A model generated the notes under the pieces. The model made no database searches. It was not told the origin of the DNA and worked only from the letters and a program-made list of their open reading frames with translations. Made by a program: the position numbers and the translations under genes. From positions 1 to 64,000 of the forward strand of contig CAZMGT010000003.1 in the NCBI GenBank assembly GCA_964565895.1: DNA of 64,000 bases, given 5' to 3'. Of this stretch, positions 15,185 to 23,929 are shown one piece after another; positions within the stretch are counted from its first letter, which is position 1, and each line of letters opens with the position of its first letter. The stretch is from CAZMGT01 sp964565895 (GTDB lineage: Bacteria > Armatimonadota > Zipacnadia > UBA1398 > CAZMGT01).

Positions 15185-15589
15185 CTAGCTCTTCTCCGGC
15201 GCGCGGGCTTTGCCGTATTTGACCATTAGCCGGTGGACGTCGCGCAGCTCAAACAGCTTGATGTTTATCTCCGGATAGCGCGCGCGAAGCTTGCGCAGCT
15301 TCTTGTGCTTGCGGTTGGCCAGGCTCTGCTTAAGCGTCGTCAGCTCGATATACAGGTTAAACTCCGGCAGATAAAAGTCCGGCGCGAACGACTCCTTAAC
15401 GTTTCCCTCGTCGTCCCACTCTAACACAAACGTGCGCGGCTCATACTCCCACTTTACCCCATAGAAGTCGAGGATGCGGGCAAACTCCGCCTCGCTCTTG
15501 TGGGCAAAACGGGGCTGGGAAACGCCCGAAGTTAAGGGCTCGTTTGGCTTTTCCCGCACTTTGTCCGCAGTGGCCACGGCGATCAACAC
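15185..15589 (-). CDS. Small PD-(D/E)XK nuclease-like protein
   Basis: The 134-residue protein contains an acidic helix (SEAEFARILDFYGVKWEYEP, residues about 31-50). This is followed by the segment APDFYLPEFNLYIELTTLK near residues 69-87, which matches the core of restriction-endonuclease-like folds (P-D, then E after a short hairpin). The usual lysine is replaced by threonine, with a lysine three residues later, so activity is uncertain. The function is unknown; DNA repair or nucleic-acid binding are possibilities. The start is a GTG at 15589, with a TTG next to it and weak ribosome-binding sequence. A promoter-like TTGACA lies 45 bases upstream. Confidence 0.7.
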   Translation of the reverse strand: MLIAVATADKVREKPNEPLTSGVSQPRFAHKSEAEFARILDFYGVKWEYEPRTFVLEWDDEGNVKESFAPDFYLPEFNLYIELTTLKQSLANRKHKKLRKLRARYPEINIKLFELRDVHRLMVKYGKARAPEKS

Positions 15590-15914
15590 CTTTTTGTGCC
15601 GCTAATTTCATATCACACGGCACATGACGTTTGTCAAGTGCTGGACGAGGTGCACGCGACCGCTGCCCCGCGCCCTGGGGCCGAAGGCGGCCCGCAGGCG
15701 TTGACGCGGGGCACGTCTGCGCATCGCCTGAGGGCAACGCGGCCCACTTGCTGCGCCGCTGATGCGCGCCCTGCACTATCTTATGTTGGGTACGGAAAAC
15801 CCCTGCCCAATGTTCACCGTGGGGCAAAGATTGGCGCGCTGCGCTAGGAGCGGGCCGCGGGGCGGGAGAATAACGACAAAGCAGCATCGCGCGGGGAAGG
15901 GGTGGCGCTGTCCC
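15590..15914. other. Divergent intergenic region before glgP
   Basis: This stretch separates the minus-strand PD-(D/E)XK-like gene from plus-strand glgP. Apart from the minus-strand promoter near 15607-15637, I find no good plus-strand promoter or terminator. The frame of glgP stays open back to about 15762, but those residues do not match the family. Confidence 0.4.
15607..15637 (-). promoter_or_regulatory. Probable promoter of the PD-(D/E)XK-like gene
   Basis: On the minus strand a perfect TTGACA (15632-15637) is followed after 19 bases by TATGAA (15607-15612). The spacing is long, which lowers confidence. Transcription would start about 10 bases before the GTG start codon. Confidence 0.45.
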
Positions 15915-18476
15915 GTGAAAGCCTATCGCACATATGCGATCTACCCTCGGCTGCCGGAAAACCTTGAGCCGCTGCGCGAGATTGCCTACAACCTGTGCTG
16001 GGCGTGGAACCCCGATGCGATCGAGCTTCTCCGCCGGCTCGACCGCACGCTCTGGGAAACCACGCGGCACAACCCCGTGGCCATGCTCGGCATGCTCTCC
16101 CAGGAGCGCCTGGAGGAGCTCGCCCGCGACGAAAGCTTCCTCGAGCACCTAGACCGCGTGCACAAGACGGTCCAACGCTACCTCGAGGACGAGACATGGT
16201 GGGCGCGGCGGTTTCCCCAGGCGAAGGACCAGGCGATCGCCTACTTCGGCCTGGAGTTTGGCCTGTCGGAGTGCTTGCCTATCTACTCCGGCGGGATGGG
16301 CGTGCTCGCGGGCGACCACTTTAAGAGCGCGAGCGACCTGGGCGTTCCTGTGTACGGCGTGGGCTTGCTCTATCAGGAGGGCTACTTTCGGCAATACCTA
16401 AGCGCCGACGGCTGGCAGCAGGAGGACTATCCGGACAACGACTTCTCCACCCTCCCCGTCCGCCCGGCGAGCGACGGCCGCGGGGAGCAGGTGCAGATCG
16501 TCGTGCCCATCGGCCCGCGCGACGTAGCGGCGAACATTTGGCAGATTACCGTGGGCCGGCGCACGTTGTTTATGCTGGACACCAACGTTGAGGGCAACGC
16601 CCCCGAGGACCGCGCGATTACCAGCGCCCTTTACGGCGGGGATCAGACGATGCGCCTGCGCCAGGAGATCCTCCTGGGCATCGGGGGGATCGAAGCCCTG
16701 TCCAAGCTGGGGATTAGCCCCGCGGTATATCACATGAACGAGGGGCACTCGGCGTTTTTGGCCCTGGAGCGCATCCGCCGGCTGATGAAGAGCGCAAACC
16801 TGTCGTTTGAAGAAGCGCGCGAGGCCGCGGCGGTGGGCAACGTATTTACCACGCACACGCCGGTGCCCGCGGGGCACGACCGGTTCGACCCCGAGCTCAT
16901 GGACGCCTACTTTAAGGACTACTACCCCCAGCTTGGGCTTTCGCGCGACCAATTCCTCGCCCTGGGCCGGGTTAACCCGTCCGACCCGCACGAGCCGTTT
17001 TGCATGACCGTGCTCGCGCTGAAGCTCTCCGCGTGGCGCAACGCGGTGAGCCGCCTGCACGGCGTAGTTACCCGAAAGATGTGGCGCGACCTGTGGCCCG
17101 ACGTGCCCGAAGAGGAGATACCCATCGTGCATATCACCAACGGCGTGCACACGACATCGTGGCTGTCGGGCGAGATGCTCACGCTGTTCGACCGCTACCT
17201 CGGGACGCGCTGGCGGGAGTATCCCGAGGACGAAACGGTGTTTCGGAGGATCGACGACATTCCGGACACGGAGCTGTGGGGGACACACGAGCGGCGGCGG
17301 GAGCGGCTGGTCGCCTATGCGCGGAGGCGGCTGCGCGAGCAGCTCATTCGCCGCGGGGCGACGCAGCAGGAGATCGCCCAGGCGGAGGAGGTGCTCCACC
17401 CCGAGGCGCTGACCATTGGCTTTGGCCGGAGGTTTGCCACCTATAAGCGGGCCACGCTGCTTTTGCGCGACGAGGAGCGGCTGGTGCGCCTGCTCACGGA
17501 CAAGGAGCGGCCGATACAGCTCATTTTCGCGGGCAAGGCCCACCCCGCGGACCGCCCGGGGAAGGAGATGATCCGCCAGCTCATCCACTTTGCGCGGCGG
17601 CCGGAGCTGCGCCACCGCGTGGTGTTCCTCGAGGACTACGACATGAGCCTCTGCCGCTACATGGTCCAGGGGGTTGACGTGTGGCTGAACACCCCGCGCC
17701 GGCCGCTTGAGGCAAGCGGCACAAGCGGGATGAAGGCCACAGCAAACGGCGCGCTTAACCTGAGCGTCCTCGACGGGTGGTGGGACGAGGCATATGTCCC
17801 CCAGGAGACGGGCTGGGCCATCGGCAGCGGCGAGGTCTACGCCGACGAGAACTACCAGGACGAGGTAGAATCGCGCGCGCTGTACGATGTGCTGGAGAAG
17901 GAGATCATCCCCCTGTTTTACACGCGCGGGGCGGACCAGCTTCCGCGGCAGTGGATCGCGCTGATGAAGCGGGCGATGAAGGCCATCGTCCCGCAGTTTA
18001 GCTCGCACCGCATGGTGCGCGAGTATAGCGAGCGGTTTTATCGGCCGGGGATGAAGCGCTGGGAGGAGCTTTCCGCGGACAACTTTGCCCGCGCCCGGGC
18101 GCTTGCCGCGTGGAAGGCGCGCGTGCGCGACGCCTGGGGCGGGGTGAAGATTGTCGCCATCTCCGATAGGTTCGACGGCGGGGAGCAGGTGGGCGGGCAG
18201 CTTACCGTTAGCGCCACGGTGGAGCTCGGGGCGCTTAGCCCAGACGACGTGCGCGTGGAGCTTTGCTATGGCCGGGTAAACCCCGAGGGCGATATTATCT
18301 CGGCCCGCGCGGAGCCTATGGAGTGCACAAGCCACGAGGGGAGCAAGTGCGAGTTTGGCATTAGCATAACCTGCGAGGACGCGGGCACGCACGGCTATAC
18401 CGTGCGCGTGCTCCCCGCGCATGAGGACCTCGTTTCGCTGTTCGACACGGGGCTAATCCTCTGGGCGCACAAGTAG
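15915..18476 (+). CDS. glgP: Alpha-glucan (glycogen) phosphorylase, DUF3417-containing type
   Basis: It releases glucose-1-phosphate from glycogen or maltodextrins by phosphorolysis with pyridoxal phosphate. The 853-residue protein starts with the DUF3417 domain (YNLCWAWNPDAIELL near residue 30). It has the AYFGLEFGLSECLPIYSGG segment near 110 and NEGHSAF near 275. The cofactor lysine lies in EASGTSGMKATANG near residue 600. The GTG at 15915 is taken as start because conservation begins there (VKAYRTYAIYPRLP). Its ribosome-binding site is weak, so a few residues either way are possible. It stands alone without other glycogen genes. Confidence 0.93.
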   Translation: MKAYRTYAIYPRLPENLEPLREIAYNLCWAWNPDAIELLRRLDRTLWETTRHNPVAMLGMLSQERLEELARDESFLEHLDRVHKTVQRYLEDETWWARRFPQAKDQAIAYFGLEFGLSECLPIYSGGMGVLAGDHFKSASDLGVPVYGVGLLYQEGYFRQYLSADGWQQEDYPDNDFSTLPVRPASDGRGEQVQIVVPIGPRDVAANIWQITVGRRTLFMLDTNVEGNAPEDRAITSALYGGDQTMRLRQEILLGIGGIEALSKLGISPAVYHMNEGHSAFLALERIRRLMKSANLSFEEAREAAAVGNVFTTHTPVPAGHDRFDPELMDAYFKDYYPQLGLSRDQFLALGRVNPSDPHEPFCMTVLALKLSAWRNAVSRLHGVVTRKMWRDLWPDVPEEEIPIVHITNGVHTTSWLSGEMLTLFDRYLGTRWREYPEDETVFRRIDDIPDTELWGTHERRRERLVAYARRRLREQLIRRGATQQEIAQAEEVLHPEALTIGFGRRFATYKRATLLLRDEERLVRLLTDKERPIQLIFAGKAHPADRPGKEMIRQLIHFARRPELRHRVVFLEDYDMSLCRYMVQGVDVWLNTPRRPLEASGTSGMKATANGALNLSVLDGWWDEAYVPQETGWAIGSGEVYADENYQDEVESRALYDVLEKEIIPLFYTRGADQLPRQWIALMKRAMKAIVPQFSSHRMVREYSERFYRPGMKRWEELSADNFARARALAAWKARVRDAWGGVKIVAISDRFDGGEQVGGQLTVSATVELGALSPDDVRVELCYGRVNPEGDIISARAEPMECTSHEGSKCEFGISITCEDAGTHGYTVRVLPAHEDLVSLFDTGLILWAHK

Positions 18477-18588
18477 GGGCGGGCCGACGAAGCGCCTTGC
18501 CGCTGTTTTTTTGAAAGCGCTGCGCCTGGCGCGCGGCGCGTAAGATCCGCGGACTTGGGCCAAGTTTTTCCCAGGGGCGTGAGGGGCC

Positions 18589-19986
18589 ATGCGCCAGCTG
18601 CGCTTTGAGCTTGCCGGGGGGTTTGAGCGCGAGGAGCTGGAGGAGATCCACGCCGGCGCCCTGCGCCTGCTCGAGGAGACGGGCATCGCCTGCGCGCACC
18701 GCGGTGTGCATGAGGCACTGAGCGGGACGCCGGGGATCTCGATTGGCGGGGGGCGGATAAAGTTTGCCCGGGAGCTGGTGGAGCGCTACGTGGCCAAGCT
18801 GCGCGCGGAGGGAAAGCGGGCGCGCCCACCGGAGCGGTTTACCCTGGGTGGGCCGTGGATCGCCATGTGGCTGTGCGACCCGCAGAGCAACAGCCCGCGC
18901 GAGGCCACGGCGGAGGACTGCGCGCGGATGGTTAAGCTGTGCGACGCGCTTAACCTTGGCCCGGGGACGGCGCCCGTGGTGGCCAGCGACGCCCCCCTGC
19001 CCCTGCGCGCCATCCACACCGATCGCCTGTGCCTGTTGCACAGCCGCGAGCTGGGCGGAGGGCTGGGGGTGCGCAACGAGGTTGAGCTTGAGCTGGAGAA
19101 GGAAATGTGGGCCGCTGCGGGGCGCAAGTTTCCCCTCGTCGTGCAGTTTCTCGTCAGCCCGCTGAAGTTCGATGAAACGTGCATGGACCTCATCTTGCGC
19201 TGCCTGGGCGACCCGCAGGTTGCGCTTTACCCCGCGCTGGCCATTCCCATGCTTGGGGCGACGGCTCCGCTCGATGTTGCGGGCGCGGCGATGCAGGCCG
19301 CGGCCGAGGCGCTTGCCGCGTATATCACCTTGGACATAATCTCACACGGTGCCCTGCACGCGTTTAGCCTGCGCGTTGAGCCGTTTGACTTCAAATACGG
19401 GACGATCGTCTACGGCTCGCCGGAGTTTTGCCTGCTCGGGCTGCTCGCGGAGCAGTTGCACCAGTTTTATTGCGGGGCGCCGAGCTATCTCTGCCGGCTG
19501 CGCACGTGCGCGAAGGTCGTCGGGCCGCAGTCGTGCGCGGAACGGATGGCCTGCGCGGTGGTGCGCGGGCTGGCGGGGGCGCGGCATTTCGACGGGGTGG
19601 GGCAGCTCTCCGTGGACGAGGTGTTTAGCCCCGTGCAGGCGATTTTAGACGTGGAGATCGTGCGCTATGTAGAGCGCGTTGTCCAAGGGATGCCCGGGGG
19701 AGAGGCGCGCGCGGGGCTTGAGGCGGTGCAGCGTGTGGGGCCCGCGGGGCAGTTTTTAGACGATGAGCTGACGCTTGGCCGCTACGCAGAAATGTTTTGG
19801 CAGCCGGAGCTTTTTTTGCACTGGAACATCGGCCAGTGGATGCGCCACGGGCGGCCGGACATCTTGCGCGAGGCGGCGGCAAGAGCGGAGCGCATTATTG
19901 CCGAGCATACGTTTGAGCTGCCCGAACAAGCGCGCCGCGCCGTGGACAAAGTCTACAAAAAAGCGCAGCAGCTGCTTTGTTCGTGA
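18589..19986 (+). CDS. MttB-family (trimethylamine methyltransferase-like) corrinoid methyltransferase
   Basis: The 465-residue protein belongs to the MttB superfamily. Features include the early HAGALRLLEETGI block and the central barrel segments VVASDAPLP and YPALAIPMLGATAPLDVAGA. The C-terminal FLDDELTLGRYAEMFWQPELF is typical of non-pyrrolysine members. Family members move a methyl group from a methylamine or betaine to a corrinoid protein. No in-frame UAG is present, so it is a non-Pyl member; glycine-betaine-type substrates are a reasonable guess. The start ATG has GAGGGG closely upstream. It is followed after 11 bases by an alcohol dehydrogenase and then a cupin. No corrinoid protein or activation gene is near. 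Confidence 0.85.
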   Translation: MRQLRFELAGGFEREELEEIHAGALRLLEETGIACAHRGVHEALSGTPGISIGGGRIKFARELVERYVAKLRAEGKRARPPERFTLGGPWIAMWLCDPQSNSPREATAEDCARMVKLCDALNLGPGTAPVVASDAPLPLRAIHTDRLCLLHSRELGGGLGVRNEVELELEKEMWAAAGRKFPLVVQFLVSPLKFDETCMDLILRCLGDPQVALYPALAIPMLGATAPLDVAGAAMQAAAEALAAYITLDIISHGALHAFSLRVEPFDFKYGTIVYGSPEFCLLGLLAEQLHQFYCGAPSYLCRLRTCAKVVGPQSCAERMACAVVRGLAGARHFDGVGQLSVDEVFSPVQAILDVEIVRYVERVVQGMPGGEARAGLEAVQRVGPAGQFLDDELTLGRYAEMFWQPELFLHWNIGQWMRHGRPDILREAAARAERIIAEHTFELPEQARRAVDKVYKKAQQLLCS

Positions 19987-19997
19987 GGATGAGGGAA

Positions 19998-21176
19998 ATG
20001 GAGCGCATCAGCGAGTTTGCCCTCCGCGCGCCAAAGGTCATTTTCGGCTGGGGGAAGATGAGCGAGCTCGGGCGCGAGGCCGCCGCTTTGGGGCGGCGGG
20101 CGCTGCTCGTCGTGGGCCAGGGAGCGCTGGAGCGCACAGGGCGGCTGGCCCAACTTCGCGCGCTGCTCGAGAGCGCAGGCGTGGAAGTTACCCTGTTTTC
20201 CGGCGTAGAGGCCGAGCCCGGCCTGCCCACCGTGGACCGCGGGCGGCAGGCGGCGCAGGAGGGCGGCTGCGACGTCGTCGTCGCCGTGGGCGGGGGAAGC
20301 GTCATTGACGTGGGGAAGGCCATCGGCGCGCTGGCCAACCTCCCCGGCGCAGCGGCGGAGTATCACTCCGGCAAGAGAGAGGTTCGCGGCCCGGGCCTGC
20401 CTGTGGTCGCCGCGCCGACAACCGCGGGTACGGGGGCCGAGGTTACCCCGAACTCCGTGCTCACCGACCCCAAGCGCAGGGTTAAGGCAAGCCTGCGCGG
20501 GGAGACGGTGCTCCCGCGGGTGGCCCTGGTGGACCCCGAGCTTACGGTAAGCTGCCCGCCGCGGGTAACGGCGTTTAGCGGGCTCGACGCGCTCGTCCAG
20601 GCGCTGGAAAGCTACGTCTCGCGGGGGGCTAACCCGGCGAGCGACGCGCTTGCCCTGCAGGCGATCTCGCTTATCGGCGGCGCGCTGCGCCGGGCGTGGG
20701 AAGACGGGGCGGACGCCGCCGCGCGCGAGCGGATGGCCGCGGGGAGCCTGCTTGCCGGGCTTGCCTTGGCGAGCGCGCGGCTGGGGCTCGTGCACGGGCT
20801 GGCCCACCCCGTGGGCTGCCTCTATCACCTCCCGCACGGGCAGGTATGCGCGCTGCTTATGCCCGCGGTAATGCGCTTTAACCTGCCCTGCGCGCAAAAG
20901 AAATATGCCCGCGCGGCGCGCGAACTGGGTCTGGCGCGGGCCGAGGCCAGCGACGAGGCGGCGGCGGAGGAGCTTTTGCGCTGGTTTTCCGCGCTTGCCC
21001 GCGAGCTGGGCGCGAGGGTGTCGCTGCGCGAGTTTGGCGCAAAGCGCGCGGACTTGGACAAAATCATCCCCCTCGCGCTCGCCTCGGGCTCGACAAAGCA
21101 CAACCCGCGCCAGCCCAGCGCCGACGACGTGCGGGCGATCCTCGAGGAGGCCCTGGGCGAGGAGGAAACGAACTAA
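19998..21176 (+). CDS. Iron-containing (group III) alcohol dehydrogenase
   Basis: The 392-residue cytoplasmic enzyme probably oxidises or reduces an alcohol/aldehyde with NAD(P). It has the nucleotide loop GGGSVIDVGKAIG near residue 96, APTTAGTGAEVT near 137, and the C-terminal metal region VHGLAHPVGCLYHLPHG. In the metal-binding segment usually written DALTHAIE, this protein has GLDALVQALES, so one histidine ligand is a glutamine. That variant occurs in some uncharacterised subfamilies and may mean a different metal. ATG 19998 is chosen, with GAGG nine bases upstream; two upstream starts are possible. It is probably cotranscribed with the MttB-like gene. Confidence 0.88.
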   Translation: MERISEFALRAPKVIFGWGKMSELGREAAALGRRALLVVGQGALERTGRLAQLRALLESAGVEVTLFSGVEAEPGLPTVDRGRQAAQEGGCDVVVAVGGGSVIDVGKAIGALANLPGAAAEYHSGKREVRGPGLPVVAAPTTAGTGAEVTPNSVLTDPKRRVKASLRGETVLPRVALVDPELTVSCPPRVTAFSGLDALVQALESYVSRGANPASDALALQAISLIGGALRRAWEDGADAAARERMAAGSLLAGLALASARLGLVHGLAHPVGCLYHLPHGQVCALLMPAVMRFNLPCAQKKYARAARELGLARAEASDEAAAEELLRWFSALARELGARVSLREFGAKRADLDKIIPLALASGSTKHNPRQPSADDVRAILEEALGEEETN

Positions 21177-21199
21177 CCCCGGGCAAGGGAGGGTGGGCA

Positions 21200-21535
21200 G
21201 TGGAAAGGGTTAACGAGCACGACTGCCAGTTTCGCCACGGCGATCACGGGCCGAAGTACTTTCTCCGCGGGCCGCGCATCGAGTGGGGGATCATCGTGTT
21301 TAAGCCCGGCCAGGAGCTCGGCCTGCACAAGCACGAGCAAGTGGAGGAGACGTTTTACTTCGAGAAGGGCACGCCGCAGATGATCGTTGACGACCAAGTG
21401 TTCCGCGTGCGCCCAGGCGACGTTTTCCGCCTCGACCCGGGCGAGGCGCACAACATCGTCAACGACTGCAACGAGGAGACGCGCATCGTATTCATCAAGT
21501 GCCCGGTCATCCCCGACGATAAGATAAACCTTTAG
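21200..21535 (+). CDS. Small cupin-domain protein
   Basis: The 111-residue protein is a single conserved beta-barrel cupin. Motif 1 is HKHEQVEETFYFEKG (residues about 42-56), with two histidines and a glutamate as metal ligands. Motif 2 is PGDVFRLDPGEAHNIVN (about 74-90), with the third histidine. The GTG start has GGAGG seven bases upstream. It follows the alcohol dehydrogenase by 23 bases and is probably in the same operon. The substrate is unknown; single cupins of this type are often mannose-6-phosphate-isomerase-like or ligand-binding accessory proteins. Confidence 0.85.
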   Translation: MERVNEHDCQFRHGDHGPKYFLRGPRIEWGIIVFKPGQELGLHKHEQVEETFYFEKGTPQMIVDDQVFRVRPGDVFRLDPGEAHNIVNDCNEETRIVFIKCPVIPDDKINL

Positions 21536-21673
21536 GGCCGAGAGTTGCCCACGCTACGTTGATTAGGCTGCTGCCGCGGCCTTGGTCTGCGATTGGCGAG
21601 GCAGGCCCAGAGAAAGCTGCCCAGGCAGCGGGCCCACGCGCCTGGGCTGCGCGGAGCGCCTGTCGCGAGTGGC

Positions 21674-22225
21674 TCAGCCCGCGCTTTTCTCCTGTGAAAG
21701 CAGCTCGCGCAGGGCCTCGGCATAGGCGTCGTAAATGTCGCGCGTGAACAAAACGAAGCGCACGAGCTCGATCTCCGGGTGCTGCTTGAGATAGTCGATT
21801 ACCGTGCGCAGGGCAATGCGCGCCGCTTCGTTTACGGGATAGCGATACGCGCCGGTGCTGATCGAGGGGAAGGCAACGGTTTTCACGCCGTTTTCGCTGG
21901 CCACCTCGAGGCTGCGGCGATAGGCGCTGGCGAGAAGCTCGGCCTCGCCGCGCGTGCCCCCGCGGTATACCGGCCCGACAGCGTGGATGACGTAGCGCGC
22001 GGGAAGGTTTCCCCCGGTGGTAATCACCGCGTCGCCCGTGGGGCAGCCCCCGATGCGCCGGCACTCCTCGAGGATCGCCGGCCCGCCCGCGCGGTGGATC
22101 GCTCCGTCAACGCCGCCCCCGCCAAGCAGCGAGGTGTTTGCCGCGTTGACGATGGCCTCTGTCGCCTGCTCGGTGATGTCGCCGACAACGAGCTCGAGCT
22201 TGCTTTGGCCGATTGTCGCCTCCAT
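21674..22225 (-). CDS. Macrodomain protein (O-acetyl-ADP-ribose deacetylase type)
   Basis: The 183-residue protein is a stand-alone macrodomain. It has the family hallmarks VVGDITEQATEAIVNAANT (residues 13-31), LLGGGGVDGAIHRAGG (residues 33-48) and FPSISTGAYRYP near 119, which bind ADP-ribose. Members hydrolyse O-acetyl-ADP-ribose or ADP-ribosyl-glutamate. A good GGGAGG site lies upstream of the ATG. It is convergent with the cupin gene and divergent from the AmmeMemoRadiSam genes. Confidence 0.93.
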   Translation of the reverse strand: MEATIGQSKLELVVGDITEQATEAIVNAANTSLLGGGGVDGAIHRAGGPAILEECRRIGGCPTGDAVITTGGNLPARYVIHAVGPVYRGGTRGEAELLASAYRRSLEVASENGVKTVAFPSISTGAYRYPVNEAARIALRTVIDYLKQHPEIELVRFVLFTRDIYDAYAEALRELLSQEKSAG

Positions 22226-22327
22226 GGTCCTCCCTCCCCGGGGGATGGCCGCCGTGGCCTACGCGTTGGGAAACAGGAAACGGATGCGCCGCTTCGAAGC
22301 GTATAGTACAGAGGGAAGTGAGGGCAA

Positions 22328-23929
22328 ATGCAACGGAGCATTTCCGGCAAGCGCTTGGGGCTTTGCGCGCTGGGCGTGGCCCTGACGTTGTGCGCCTCGT
22401 GCCAGCGGGCGAAGCCGCAGGCCGACGAGCGGCAAACAGGGCAAACCGCCGCGCAAACGCCCGAAGCGCGCTATGTGCGCGAGCCCGCCGTTGCGGGAAT
22501 GTTTTACCCCGCGGACAAGCAGGCTCTCCAGGCCGCGGTGGACAAGTTTTTGGAGCAGGCCAAGCCCCCCGCCGCGCTGCCCGGGCGCGTGGTGGGGTTG
22601 ATCGTCCCCCACGCCGGCTACGAGTTCTCCGGCGCCGTGGCCGCCTGGGCCTATAAGTGCCTGCAGGGGAAAAGCTACGACACGGTGGTCATCCTCGGCC
22701 CGAGCCACCACGTGTCGCACGGCGGCGCCGCGATGAGCTCCGCCGATGCCTGGCGTACGCCGCTGGGCGAGGTGCCCGTGGACACCGCGCTGCGCGCCGA
22801 GCTTGCCTCAAGCAAGGGGCCGCTTGCCGTAAACGACGTCCCGCACATGACGACAACGGGCGAGCACTGCGTCGAAGTCCAGCTCCCCTTTCTGCAGACG
22901 GTGCTCGGGGAGTTTCGCGTGCTCCCGATAACGGTTTGCGACTTTTCGCCGGAAAACTGCAAGGCAATTGGCCAAGCCCTGGCGCGCGCGCTGCGCGGGA
23001 AAAACGCCCTGCTTGTGGCGAGCAGCGACATGAGCCACTACCCGGCCTACGACGACGCCAACTCCTGCGACGAGCAAATGCTGCAGGCGATAAAGACGCT
23101 CGACGTAGACGCCGTCTATAAAAAAGACCGCGAGCTAATGGACCGCGGCGTGCCCAACCTGGCGTGCACGATGTGCGGCCTGGGTCCGGTCGTTGCCGTA
23201 ATGGTTGCCGCACGCGAGCTGGGCGCGGACAAGGTGGTTGTCCTTAAGCACGCCAATTCCGGCGACGCTGACCCGACGACAAAGGGCCGCTGCGTGGGCT
23301 ATGGCGCGGTTGCCCTGTGCAATAGCAAAGTGTCGGAGGAGGGCCAGACAGCCGAACAAAGCGCCGCCGAGCAGGGGGAGGAGCTTAGCGCAAAGCAGCG
23401 CGCGGAGCTGCTTGCCGTTGCCCGCAAGACGCTCGAGGACGTGGTCAGCGGCAAGGTGCCCGTTCCCGCGAGCTCGTCCGACCCTGCGCTTAACCGCAAG
23501 CGCGCGGTGTTCGTTACGCTAAAAGAGCACGGCAAACTGCGCGGGTGCATCGGGAGCCTGGAGCCCACCCTGCCCCTGATTCAAGATGTTCAGCGGCGAA
23601 CGATCGACGCCGCGCTGCACGACCCGCGCTTTCCTCCGGTAACCGCGGCGGAGGTGGGCGAGATAACGATCGAAATAAGCGTGCTTTCGCCGCTGAGGCT
23701 GTGCACAAACCCGGAGGAGATTATTCCGGGCAAGCATGGGGTGTGCGTGGTCCAAGGGCTGGCATCGGGGGTGTTTTTGCCCCAGGTGGCCACCGAGCAA
23801 GGGTGGGACCGCGAGACGCTGCTTTGCGAGCTGTGCGCGCACAAGGCGGGAATCGCCCCCGACGCCTGGAAGAAGGGGGCCAAGCTTTATATTTTCACGG
23901 CGCAGGTGTTTGGCGAGGAACATGACTAA
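22328..23929 (+). CDS. Fused AmmeMemoRadiSam B (MEMO) - A (AMMECR1) lipoprotein
   Basis: One 533-residue chain joins two families whose biochemical role is unknown. Residues 1-23 form a lipoprotein signal (LGLCALGVALTLCASC, lipobox cysteine near 23). Residues about 48-335 are the MEMO-like dioxygenase-fold domain, with PHAGYEFSG, LGPSHHVSHGG and SSDMSHYP carrying the histidines of the putative metal site. A charged linker follows. Residues about 355-530 are AMMECR1-like (VFVTLKEHGKLRGCIGSLEP). The order and export signal suggest a membrane-anchored, outward-facing protein. The stop overlaps the next gene by eight bases. It is the first of three co-directional genes forming a complete AmmeMemoRadiSam set. 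Confidence 0.92.
   Translation: MQRSISGKRLGLCALGVALTLCASCQRAKPQADERQTGQTAAQTPEARYVREPAVAGMFYPADKQALQAAVDKFLEQAKPPAALPGRVVGLIVPHAGYEFSGAVAAWAYKCLQGKSYDTVVILGPSHHVSHGGAAMSSADAWRTPLGEVPVDTALRAELASSKGPLAVNDVPHMTTTGEHCVEVQLPFLQTVLGEFRVLPITVCDFSPENCKAIGQALARALRGKNALLVASSDMSHYPAYDDANSCDEQMLQAIKTLDVDAVYKKDRELMDRGVPNLACTMCGLGPVVAVMVAARELGADKVVVLKHANSGDADPTTKGRCVGYGAVALCNSKVSEEGQTAEQSAAEQGEELSAKQRAELLAVARKTLEDVVSGKVPVPASSSDPALNRKRAVFVTLKEHGKLRGCIGSLEPTLPLIQDVQRRTIDAALHDPRFPPVTAAEVGEITIEISVLSPLRLCTNPEEIIPGKHGVCVVQGLASGVFLPQVATEQGWDRETLLCELCAHKAGIAPDAWKKGAKLYIFTAQVFGEEHD

Noticed and set aside
18589..19986. Pyrrolysine use in the MttB-family gene
   Set aside because: No in-frame UAG is present; the frame is full length for non-pyrrolysine members.
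22260..22310. A promoter before the MEMO-AMMECR1 gene (TATAGT at 22302-22307)
   Set aside because: A fair -10 box is present, but no acceptable -35 box lies at 16-19 bases, so it is not listed as a feature.
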